13,596 nt of DNA from an uncultured Bacteroidota bacterium (lineage in GTDB: Bacteria > Bacteroidota > Bacteroidia > Chitinophagales > Saprospiraceae). How positions within the stretch are numbered: the first letter of the stretch is position 1; every line of letters begins with the position of its first letter. Below are positions 1 through 8,337 of this stretch, piece after piece. Position numbers and translations under genes: made by a program. The notes under the pieces were generated by a model. It was given only the letters and a program-made list of their open reading frames with translations. It ran no database searches and was not told the origin of the DNA. Where the stretch lies: NCBI GenBank assembly GCA_937926185.1, contig CALEYM010000616.1, forward strand, positions 1-13,596, read 5' to 3'.

Positions 1-39
1 GCCCAATTTTCAATGTACAATAACTTATGAGACACCCTC
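1..39. mobile_element. Right end of a transposon-like element, body outside the window
   Basis: Positions 23-41 (ACTTATGAGACACCCTCAA) are identical over 19 bp to 998-1016, where the same sequence is the right terminus of a complete small element with a target duplication. By analogy the element here ends at position 39 and the insertion site begins at 40. Inside the shared 17-bp terminus the two copies do not resemble each other, so this may be a full-length insertion sequence or a different MITE with the same ends. The left end and any transposase are outside the window, so neither family nor target duplication can be checked. If the target duplication is 8 bp as in the other copy, it would be 40-47. 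Confidence 0.55.
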
Positions 40-781
40 AACTACCTGCAAACCGCCCCTTATATACCCTTACCTCCGAGCCTTCCGCCAAAAAAATAGA
101 AACGGGAGCCGCTTCATTCAACCCGGCAAATGCCGGCCCGTACACCCTGCCGAAATCCACGTCGCCATGCCACGACTGCACGGGGTACACCTGCCAGCGC
201 GGGTGCTCTACGCGGTATTCCAGCGTACGGTGTGCGTCCCAGCGGGTGTAGCCCCAGTAGTGTTCGGTGATAAATTCCGCCTCGCTGCCCGCGATCAGGT
301 CTTGCGGCCGGTTTTCGGCCTGCACGGCTAAGGACTGCCAGCGGCCGCCTTCCCGCCAGGCGTATTCCACCTGAAGTTTTTCGGGTTTTTCTTCCCAGCG
401 GCGCCAGGTACGGCGCGTACGGTACTGCTCGCGGTAGAGCGTGTTGGCTATCCAGGTAACAGCCGGTTTCGGCACGATCTCCCGGATGAACACCACCCCG
501 CGTTTCCATTCGCCGGTGTTTTTGTCCTGATGCCGGACGTAAAACCGGAAGTTTATTTCTTCAAAATCGACGTGAAACGGGATTTGCCAGCCCCGGATGC
601 GCGTGTTCTGGAACATAAAACCCACGAGGCTGACGTAGCAGGTATCGTTCCACAAGTCCAGTTCGGTGTGCGCCGGCAGGTACTGTTGCAGAATGCCTGC
701 CTCTACACGGTAGTTGAAGAGGATGATGCGGCGCCAGGCGGCAGTGAGGAAGGGGGTGGACGAATTGTTTGGTTTGTTCAA
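38..781 (-). CDS. DUF2071 (YqjF-like) protein, acetoacetate-decarboxylase-like fold
   Basis: A 247-residue soluble protein with the full DUF2071 pattern: an N-terminal segment with FLTAAWRR and NYRVEAGILQQYLP, the core SLVGFMFQNTRIRGWQIPFH followed by EINFRFYVRH, then RGVVFIREIVPK, a central FITEHYWGYTR, and a C-terminal FLAEGSEVRVYKG. DUF2071 proteins share the fold of acetoacetate decarboxylase, but no reaction is established for the family, so no function is assigned. There is no signal peptide, so it should be cytoplasmic. The start is TTG at 779-781, the only reasonable start before an in-frame stop at 800-802, and it adds about 12 residues before the usual family start. The stop codon (38-40) overlaps the end of a transposon-like element, so the last residues may differ from those of homologues, though the family core looks complete. 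I see no clear Bacteroidota promoter upstream on this strand. Confidence 0.88.
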   Translation of the reverse strand: MNKPNNSSTPFLTAAWRRIILFNYRVEAGILQQYLPAHTELDLWNDTCYVSLVGFMFQNTRIRGWQIPFHVDFEEINFRFYVRHQDKNTGEWKRGVVFIREIVPKPAVTWIANTLYREQYRTRRTWRRWEEKPEKLQVEYAWREGGRWQSLAVQAENRPQDLIAGSEAEFITEHYWGYTRWDAHRTLEYRVEHPRWQVYPVQSWHGDVDFGRVYGPAFAGLNEAAPVSIFLAEGSEVRVYKGRFAGS

Positions 782-882
782 AACGCGTATTTTTGTATGT
801 CAAAAGCGGATGTACGGGCCGGTTTGTTGTATGCGTCATTACAGTAAACAATCTTTAGCCTGATGGAGCGTCCGGCAATTTC

Positions 883-890
883 TACTTTTG
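883..890 (+). promoter_or_regulatory. Putative -7 promoter element of the urocanase gene
   Basis: TACTTTTG matches the Bacteroidota -7 consensus TAnnTTTG exactly. No good -33 TTTG lies about 20 bp upstream; the nearest is a weak TTTA at 854-857, 25 bp away. If the MITE at 904-1014 and one copy of its target duplication are removed, this box ends 19 bp before the ATG at 1029, a typical promoter-to-start distance. That supports it as the original hutU promoter, now pushed away by the insertion. Confidence 0.45.
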
Positions 891-895
891 CCAAA

Positions 896-903
896 AAATT
901 AAC
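896..903. repeat. Target site duplication, left copy (AAATTAAC)
   Basis: This 8-bp AT-rich sequence abuts the left terminus of the element at 904-1014 and is repeated exactly at 1015-1022, directly after the right terminus. Perfect duplication at both borders is the expected footprint of transposase-mediated insertion. Confidence 0.85.
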
Positions 904-1014
904 GAGGCTGTATCATAATTGAATTGCTATTTGTCTGTCCAAAATTTATATTGGAATGATCGGGTTAACAAAATTTTGAACCATCTGGCGATATTCTACT
1001 TATGAGACACCCTC
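904..1014. mobile_element. 111-bp MITE-like element with inverted termini
   Basis: The left end GAGGCTGTATCATAA (904-918) and the reverse complement of the right end GAGGGTGTCTCATAA (from 1014 down to 1000) match at 13 of 15 positions, with weaker similarity continuing inward. The element is flanked by perfect 8-bp direct repeats AAATTAAC at 896-903 and 1015-1022. It is 111 bp long, AT-rich compared with the flanking genes, and has no room for a transposase, so it would have been mobilised in trans. The same right terminus occurs at 23-39. Similar GAGGCTGTnTCA ends occur among Bacteroidota insertion sequences as far as I recall, but I do not assign a family. It lies between the putative promoter and the start of the urocanase gene, and its right terminus contains an in-frame ATG (1002-1004). 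Confidence 0.85.
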
Positions 1015-1022
1015 AAATTAAC
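1015..1022. repeat. Target site duplication, right copy (AAATTAAC)
   Basis: Second copy of the 8-bp duplication, directly after the right terminus of the MITE and 6 bp before the hutU start codon at 1029. It places the insertion site inside the leader of the ancestral hutU transcript. Confidence 0.85.
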
Positions 1023-1028
1023 AATATC

Positions 1029-3113
<2,085 letters not shown>

Positions 3114-3138
3114 CCGTACTTTCCAAACTTCAAACTAT

Positions 3139-3645
3139 TTACTGCCATGCTGCAAGCAGTCCCCCCATCAGCATGAGCGTCAGCAACCAGTAGCCCACGT
3201 TTACAGCGACGTATTTAAAATTTTTGCGCTCGAAAAGCGCGTTGGTGGCCATGATGGGCAGGGCGATCATCAGTCCGGCGATAAAAAAGCCGTGGAAGGC
3301 GCCGTGTTTGAAGGTGTGATTGGAAGCGGCGAGGTTAGTTTTATAATATTCGAGCCAGCGTCCGGCTTCGGAGGCCGGGTCGGGGTTCATGGTGCCGTCG
3401 GTGACGTAATACAGCGCCCCGCTGACGAAGTTGTCGTGGAAGGAGATGGTGTGGACGGAGACGGCCAGCATCAGGCTCAACAAGAAGGACAAGCCGAAGA
3501 TCAGGGCCATATTGCCTGTTTTGACCTTTTCTTCCGTCATGCCGGCAACCTGCATCCAGGTATTGCCGAATACCTTGGGGTGATACCAGATAAAACCGAT
3601 GACCATGGGTATCAGTGCGGCGACGATAATGGCAACAAAGTTCAT
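3139..3645 (-). CDS. DUF1761 family small integral membrane protein
   Basis: A 168-residue inner-membrane protein with about four transmembrane helices (roughly residues 3-21, 46-66, 115-135 and 143-165). The N-terminal signature FIWYHPKVFGNTW (18-30) and the KHGAFHG motif (113-119), at the start of the third helix, are typical of DUF1761. The soluble loop between helices 2 and 3 (about 67-112) is long. The family has no established biochemical role that I can name, so function is left open. It is transcribed toward hutU and diverges from the large sensor gene at 3822. On its own strand only an imperfect promoter box (TCAGTTTG, read on minus at 3708-3701) is visible upstream. Confidence 0.85.
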   Translation of the reverse strand: MNFVAIIVAALIPMVIGFIWYHPKVFGNTWMQVAGMTEEKVKTGNMALIFGLSFLLSLMLAVSVHTISFHDNFVSGALYYVTDGTMNPDPASEAGRWLEYYKTNLAASNHTFKHGAFHGFFIAGLMIALPIMATNALFERKNFKYVAVNVGYWLLTLMLMGGLLAAWQ

Positions 3646-3749
3646 AGATGAAATTTTTAGTGAACAGTTGATTTTTAATTTCTCGCGAAAGGTAGTGGAA
3701 CAAACTGAAACATTTAATTTTTTTCAACATTTTGTTTTGCAAGTAAGCG

Positions 3750-3781
3750 TTTAATATTCCTGCCCGTACTCCTTAACTTTG
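3750..3781 (+). promoter_or_regulatory. Putative promoter of the hybrid two-component regulator
   Basis: TAACTTTG at 3774-3781 is an exact TAnnTTTG -7 box. Twenty bp upstream is TTTA (3750-3753), one mismatch from the -33 TTTG. A transcript start around 3786-3790 would give a leader of 20-35 nt, depending on which start codon is used. Confidence 0.55.
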
Positions 3782-3821
3782 CTTTTGCTTCCTTCCCGGC
3801 ATTACAAATGAAACACTGACT

Positions 3822-6800
3822 TTGGCACAGGCTTTCTTTCGGTATTGGACCTACACCCTGGCAATGTTCCTGAGCTTCGCGTCCGGTTCGCCGCTCGCGG
3901 CCCAGGCGTATATTGCCAAAGTGGACTATTACAGCGTGGAGCATGGTTTGTCGCACCGGCAGGTGAACGCCATTTATGAGGATAGCCGGGGCTTCGTTTG
4001 GATCGGCACGCTTAACGGGCTCAACCGTTTCGACGGCTATTCGTTTCGCGCGTATTCCCGGGAAAAAGACGGGCTGTTATCCAATAATATCCAGGCGATA
4101 GCAGAAGACGCCGAAGGTTGGTTGTGGTTGTTTGCCGCGGAGCGCAAGGGCGTATGCCTGTTTCATCCCGAAACCGGCCGGGTGCTTTCGCTGCAGGAAA
4201 AATTCGGCAAACAATACCCGGCGTTTGCAGCCGGCCATGTGCTCGGTTCACGTTTGCGCGACGAGGAAGACGGCGCGCTCTGGTTATCGGCCCCGGATAC
4301 GGGCTTGTTGTTCCGCTACCACCCCAAAAGTGGCATTCAGACATTCCCGGTGGAGGGGTTGCGCAACATCCGGCCGGTGTATTTTTCCCGCGCCAACACC
4401 ATTTGGGCTACCGCCGATGATGATCATATCGTGGAATTGGACCGCACAGGCAAGGTGTTGCAACTATTCCCAAACCTGTGGCTGTACGGCAACTGGGCTA
4501 TCAATGAAGGCGGCATGCTCGCTATTACCCGGCAATCTGCCGGCGACGAAGAATTTCGTTATTTCACCCTGAAAGGAGAACAACGGCCCTACCGCCCGGC
4601 CGGCTTGACCCGCGAGAATGAGCCCCATCCGGCGCTCGTTTTGCCCTTCGACGACAAAGGCACATTTCTGATCCACGACCGGCTCGCAGACGCCCGGGGC
4701 AATATCCTCGCCCAGTGGTCGCTGGCACAACACGACCGGAACAACTTTATGTGGCGCTCTACTCTGAAAGACCGCGCCGGCAGGTATTGGCTGGGCGACG
4801 ACTTCGGCTTTTATCTCCTGCAAATTAAAAAAAACCGGTTCCAGCATTATTTTTATCAAAAAGCAGCAAAACCCGGCCTGGGCAACAGCATACGCGGCAT
4901 TGTGGCCACATCGGACAAGGTGTATGCCAACCTGGATAACTTCGGCCTTCACGAATACGACAGACGCAGCGGACAGACCCGGCGCGTGAAGGCAACCGGC
5001 AGCGACTGGGGCAACTATGCCCTCGCCTTTGCCAAAAACGGCGACCTGTTGTCCGGAAATCAAAAAGCCTTTTATCGCCTGAAGCCGGACGCATCCGCGG
5101 GCGAAAAAATTCCAACCCCTTTCGATGTCTGGGCCTTCTGTGAGGATGAAGCCGGCGCCTTATGGCTCGGCTCTTCCACCGACGGCCTGCATACGCTGCT
5201 GCCCGGCGCAACGGCCACAACGCCTTTTACCCGGTACAACGGCTTCGACGCGTTGGCCTCCGCGTTTGTCCTGCACATCGCGAGGGACTCATCCGGCCTG
5301 CTGTGGGTGTGCGCCGGCAATGGCTTTTACAAAGTACACCCGCAAAAAGGCGTGCTTGCCCGCTATTGGAATGGCGGTCGGGGGGAGTATTTTTTACCCG
5401 CCGAAAATTTCCTGCATTTTCATCTGGATGCCGACGGCGTGTTTTGGTTTGCCACTGCCGGCGGTCTCGTGCGCGCCGGCTCCCGCGCCGGAAGCGATGG
5501 AAGCCGCTCGCCGGCCTGGGATGAAAAAACGGGCAGGTTGTTCAACCGGGCCAACAGCTTGTCCAACGATTTCATCTATGCGGTTTACGGGGACAAGCGG
5601 GGCAACGTTTGGATGCCGACCGACAACGGCATCGTTTGTATGAACAAAAAGTCGGAGGCGGTCAAAACCTTTTTTCTTTCCGACGGGATCACCAATGCCG
5701 AATTCAACCGGATAGCGCATTTTCAGGCGCCCGACGGCACGCTCTATTTTGGCGGCCTGAACGGCATTAACGCTTTCAATCCCGCCGATTTTGAACAACT
5801 CACCGATACCCGGTCCGAAGTTCCCCTGGCGCTCACGGCTTTTCAGCAATTCGAGGGGAAGCAGAACCGCCTCGTCGACCGCACTGCTGAACTACTGCAT
5901 TCCCGCACTATCACGCTTCGCCCCGACGACCGCTTTTTCAACCTCGAACTGGCATTGCTCAGCTTCGAGGAGCCGCAACTGATCCAATACGCCTGGAAAA
6001 TTGAAGACCTGGACAAAGACTGGCACTACCAAAAGGAACGGCAGATCAATTTCGGCGGGTTGCCCTACGGGACTTACACGCTGCGCATAAAAGCGCAGGC
6101 TGCCGACGGCCAGTGGTCGCAGAAAGAACTGACTTATACCGTACGGGCGCCGCGGCCCTGGTTTCTGCAAGCCTGGTTCCTCATTCTGATGGCGCTGCTA
6201 CTCGGCGCAGGAATACGCGCGTATATCCGCCGGCGCAGCAGACAGCATATCCTGGAACAGAAAAAACTGGAAACCCTCGTGCATAAGGCGACCGAACGTA
6301 TAGAACAGGACAAACGCACCATCGAAAAACAGGCCGAAGAACTGCGGCACCTGGACAAAGTCAAGTCCAACTTTTTTGCCAACGTCAGCCACGAACTGCG
6401 CACGCCCCTGTCGCTGCTGCTGGGCCCCATTGGCACCGTACTGAAGCGCAACAAACTCGAAAACCAGGATTTTACGCTGATCAAACTCGCCCAGGTGCAC
6501 GCCAAACAGCTGTTGCAGCTGGTCAACCAAATCCTCGATCTCAGCAAACTGGAAAGCGACAAACTCGAATTGCGCGAATCGCCGACCCTGTTGTACCCGC
6601 TGCTGCGCCGCATCGTGGCGGCTTTTGAAAGCCATGCCGACCAGCGCGGTATCCGTTTTGTTTTTCAATTCCAGCCTGAAAAAGATCTGCGCGTGTTGCT
6701 GGACCCGGCCAAACTGGAAACCATCCTCAATAACCTGCTCTCGAACGCCCTGAAATTTACACCCCCGAACAGCGATGGCTCCGTGGGTCTGAAGGTGGAA

Positions 6801-7991
6801 AACCTGGCGCACAGCCTCCGCCTGACCGTGAGCGATACCGGCCGCGGCATTCACCCCGACGATCTGCCGCACGTGTTCAACCGTTTTTACCAGTCGGCCC
6901 AACCCAACGCGCCAATCGAGGGTGGCACGGGCATCGGGCTGGCGCTGTGTAAAGAACTGACCGAACTGATGCAGGGCCGGATTTGGGCCGAAAGTCCCGG
7001 ACCCGGCACGGGCAGCCGGTTTTTTCTGGAAATACCGCAAAAGGAAGTCCTCGGCCTGACTCAGGTCGCCGAAACGGAAGCAGATGAAACAGATGAGCCG
7101 CTTCCCGACATGACCGCGGCCATACCCGCCAATCCGGGCGATAAAGATTACACCGTCCTGGTGGTGGAAGATAACAAAAGCCTGCGGGATTATATTCAGG
7201 TCATTTTATCGGAAAAATACCGTGTCGTCACTGCCGAAAACGGCGAGGAAGCGATGGAATGGTTGACGGTTGACGGCGGACGGCATACGGCAGACGGGGA
7301 GCAACCATCGGCAGACCGTCCACCGTCCATCGCCCACCGTTCACCGGACTTAATCATCTCCGACATCATGATGCCGGTGATGGACGGTTTCCAGTTGCTG
7401 GAAAACCTCAAAAGCCACGCGCAATACCGGTTGATCCCGGTGATCATGCTCACCGCGCGCGCCGGGGTGCAGGACCAGTTGCACGCCCTGCGTATCGGGG
7501 TGGACGACTACCTGCTGAAACCGTTCGAAGAAGCGGAATTGCTGGCCCGCGTGGCGGCTTTGCTCGAGTGTTCGCGCGAACGGGAACGCTGGCGCGTGGA
7601 AACGGCGGCTGCCCCTGCCGGTGCAGCTGACCCGGAGGAGACCGGAAGGGCCTCGGAAGCGCCCGGCGCCGCTGAACTGGCCTGGCTGGAGGAACTGGAA
7701 ACGCTGATGCGCCGCGAGGTGCAAAACGACCAGGTGTCTGTCGCCTGGCTGGCCGAACACTTGTTTCTGAGCGAGCGCCAGCTGCAGCGCCGCATCAACC
7801 GGCTGACCGGCCTGGCGCCCAACGCCTACATCCGCGAAGTGCGGCTGCAGGAAGCCCGCCGGATGATGGAGCAGCGACAGGTGCAAACGCTGAAGGAAGC
7901 CGCCTGGATGGTGGGCTTCCGCGATGAGAAACATTTTTCGCAGATTTTCCGGGAAAGATTTGGCAAGTCGCCGGCGGATTGGTTGCGCTGA
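3822..7991 (+). CDS. Hybrid two-component system sensor kinase/AraC regulator
   Basis: A 1389-residue single-chain signalling protein that senses a periplasmic ligand and activates transcription through its own DNA-binding domain. Domains in order: signal peptide (1-29, ending PLAAQA); Reg_prop beta-propeller repeats from about 41 to 640 (e.g. GFVWIGTLNGLNRFDGYSF near the start and GTLYFGGLNGINAFNP near the end); Y_Y_Y domain about 720-778; transmembrane helix about 780-802; coiled-coil linker about 806-850; HisKA with phospho-acceptor His857 (NVSHELRTPL); HATPase with N box near 970, DTGRG with Asp1005, and GGTGIGLAL from 1034; receiver with acidic pair Glu1116/Asp1117, phospho-acceptor Asp1181 and the KPF lysine; C-terminal AraC helix-turn-helix about 1290-1389. 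The receiver is unusual: 64 residues separate Asp1117 and Asp1181 where about 44 is normal, because repeat DNA at 7261-7345 is inserted in frame. The annotated TTG start gives a normal signal peptide; an ATG at 3808 one frame away may be the original start. No SusC/SusD genes are adjacent, so the ligand is unknown. Confidence 0.95.
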   Translation: MAQAFFRYWTYTLAMFLSFASGSPLAAQAYIAKVDYYSVEHGLSHRQVNAIYEDSRGFVWIGTLNGLNRFDGYSFRAYSREKDGLLSNNIQAIAEDAEGWLWLFAAERKGVCLFHPETGRVLSLQEKFGKQYPAFAAGHVLGSRLRDEEDGALWLSAPDTGLLFRYHPKSGIQTFPVEGLRNIRPVYFSRANTIWATADDDHIVELDRTGKVLQLFPNLWLYGNWAINEGGMLAITRQSAGDEEFRYFTLKGEQRPYRPAGLTRENEPHPALVLPFDDKGTFLIHDRLADARGNILAQWSLAQHDRNNFMWRSTLKDRAGRYWLGDDFGFYLLQIKKNRFQHYFYQKAAKPGLGNSIRGIVATSDKVYANLDNFGLHEYDRRSGQTRRVKATGSDWGNYALAFAKNGDLLSGNQKAFYRLKPDASAGEKIPTPFDVWAFCEDEAGALWLGSSTDGLHTLLPGATATTPFTRYNGFDALASAFVLHIARDSSGLLWVCAGNGFYKVHPQKGVLARYWNGGRGEYFLPAENFLHFHLDADGVFWFATAGGLVRAGSRAGSDGSRSPAWDEKTGRLFNRANSLSNDFIYAVYGDKRGNVWMPTDNGIVCMNKKSEAVKTFFLSDGITNAEFNRIAHFQAPDGTLYFGGLNGINAFNPADFEQLTDTRSEVPLALTAFQQFEGKQNRLVDRTAELLHSRTITLRPDDRFFNLELALLSFEEPQLIQYAWKIEDLDKDWHYQKERQINFGGLPYGTYTLRIKAQAADGQWSQKELTYTVRAPRPWFLQAWFLILMALLLGAGIRAYIRRRSRQHILEQKKLETLVHKATERIEQDKRTIEKQAEELRHLDKVKSNFFANVSHELRTPLSLLLGPIGTVLKRNKLENQDFTLIKLAQVHAKQLLQLVNQILDLSKLESDKLELRESPTLLYPLLRRIVAAFESHADQRGIRFVFQFQPEKDLRVLLDPAKLETILNNLLSNALKFTPPNSDGSVGLKVENLAHSLRLTVSDTGRGIHPDDLPHVFNRFYQSAQPNAPIEGGTGIGLALCKELTELMQGRIWAESPGPGTGSRFFLEIPQKEVLGLTQVAETEADETDEPLPDMTAAIPANPGDKDYTVLVVEDNKSLRDYIQVILSEKYRVVTAENGEEAMEWLTVDGGRHTADGEQPSADRPPSIAHRSPDLIISDIMMPVMDGFQLLENLKSHAQYRLIPVIMLTARAGVQDQLHALRIGVDDYLLKPFEEAELLARVAALLECSRERERWRVETAAAPAGAADPEETGRASEAPGAAELAWLEELETLMRREVQNDQVSVAWLAEHLFLSERQLQRRINRLTGLAPNAYIREVRLQEARRMMEQRQVQTLKEAAWMVGFRDEKHFSQIFRERFGKSPADWLR
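7261..7345. repeat. Imperfect inverted repeat inserted within the receiver domain
   Basis: The left arm (7261-7291) repeats a GACGG-type unit of about 7 bp; the right arm (7312-7345) carries the complementary CCGTCCA-type unit. Reverse-complementing the right arm matches the left at roughly two thirds or more of positions, so the segment could fold into a long hairpin around a short centre. It encodes a low-complexity stretch (about residues 1148-1175, e.g. VDGGRHTADG) that has no counterpart in ordinary receiver domains. The reading frame is preserved. Similar GACGG-rich tracts look to me like a dispersed Bacteroidota repeat type, but that is recollection and not tested here. Confidence 0.6.
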
Positions 7992-8004
7992 GATTCGGCC
8001 TTTT

Positions 8005-8023
8005 CTCCGCCGATACCGCGGAG
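8005..8023. terminator. Hairpin downstream of the regulator gene, possible terminator
   Basis: CTCCGC (8005-8010) pairs perfectly with GCGGAG (8018-8023) across a 7-nt loop, starting 14 bp after the regulator stop codon. No T-run follows, so a classical Rho-independent terminator is not proven; it could instead stabilise the 3' end of the transcript. Confidence 0.3.
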
Positions 8024-8146
8024 CGTCGGCCGTGCATATTGCCAACGGTGCGTTTCAACCTCACCCCCAACCTCCCGACCTGCGGTACGGGACAGGCCCA
8101 TAGCCATCAACTTAACTCCCCCCGACTTATGCAGAACCGGCTCTCG

Positions 8147-8159
8147 CCGCCGAAGGCGG
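8147..8159. repeat. Short GC hairpin (CCGCC-GAA-GGCGG)
   Basis: A perfect 5-bp stem with a 3-nt loop in non-coding DNA, resembling the small GC hairpins of REP-like intergenic elements. It lies just upstream of the degenerate tandem repeats and may belong to the same element. It is short enough that chance in GC-rich DNA cannot be excluded. Confidence 0.3.
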
Positions 8160-8177
8160 TCACCCGCTGTAGTGCAA

Positions 8178-8247
8178 ACGTCTGCTTTACCCACCCCTGA
8201 CGTCCGCTTTACCCACCCAATTTTTTGAAATGTCCGGTTTACCCGCC
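8178..8247. repeat. Degenerate direct repeats of a TTTACCC-containing unit
   Basis: ACGTCTGCTTTACCCACCC (8178-8196) is repeated with one change at 8200-8218 (22-bp period). A third, more divergent copy with core GTCCGGTTTACCCGCC is at 8232-8247, and a last trace GGGTTTACC at 8256-8264. The units lie 74-160 bp before the oxoamine synthase start. They could be an intergenic repeat family or a set of regulator binding sites; the sequence alone does not decide. Confidence 0.55.
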
Positions 8248-8270
8248 ATTTGGTCGGGTTTACCTTCCTG

Positions 8271-8303
8271 TGCCGGGGGCACTTTTGTCTTGTCGCCCCG
8301 GCA
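8271..8303. promoter_or_regulatory. Perfect 8-bp inverted repeat upstream of the oxoamine synthase gene
   Basis: TGCCGGGG (8271-8278) and CCCCGGCA (8296-8303) are perfect inverted arms separated by 17 bp. The spacer contains CACTTTTG (8280-8287), one mismatch from the TAnnTTTG promoter box, though no -33 element sits at the right distance. The symmetry fits either an operator covering the promoter or a leader hairpin that ends 34 bp before the start codon. Confidence 0.4.
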
Positions 8304-8337
8304 AACGGACAAAATCTGAACATCAATTATTCGAACC

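Larger units (their letters stand above)
7992..8337. other. Gene-free stretch with hairpins and degenerate repeats
   Basis: No convincing gene lies between the regulator and the oxoamine synthase. A minus-strand open frame crosses most of it (7826-8326) but its translation is R/G-rich with no domain features and overlaps the regulator gene. The stretch holds a 6-bp-stem hairpin at 8005-8023, a CCGCC-GAA-GGCGG hairpin at 8147-8159, degenerate tandem repeats at 8178-8247 and a perfect 8-bp inverted repeat at 8271-8303. Such density suggests remnants of intergenic repeat elements together with the control region of the downstream operon. Confidence 0.6.

Noticed and set aside
27..251. A small plus-strand frame beginning MRHPQ, like the extended start of hutU
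   Set aside because: The shared start comes from the common transposon terminus; the rest is antisense to the DUF2071 gene.
930..954. A promoter inside the MITE (TTTG at 930-933 and TATATTGG at 947-954)
   Set aside because: The spacing is 13 bp rather than about 20 and the -7 box has a mismatch, so it is not supported.
3822..7991. Marker of a polysaccharide utilisation locus
   Set aside because: No SusC, SusD, glycoside hydrolase or polysaccharide lyase gene is present in the window.
8178..8247. Possible CRISPR array
   Set aside because: Units are only 2-4, degenerate, and separated by 3-13 bp rather than by spacers of uniform length; no cas genes are near.
7826..8326. A 166-codon minus-strand frame spanning the end of the regulator and the gene-free stretch
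   Set aside because: It is R/G-rich, lacks any motif, overlaps the regulator's DNA-binding domain and consists largely of translated repeats.
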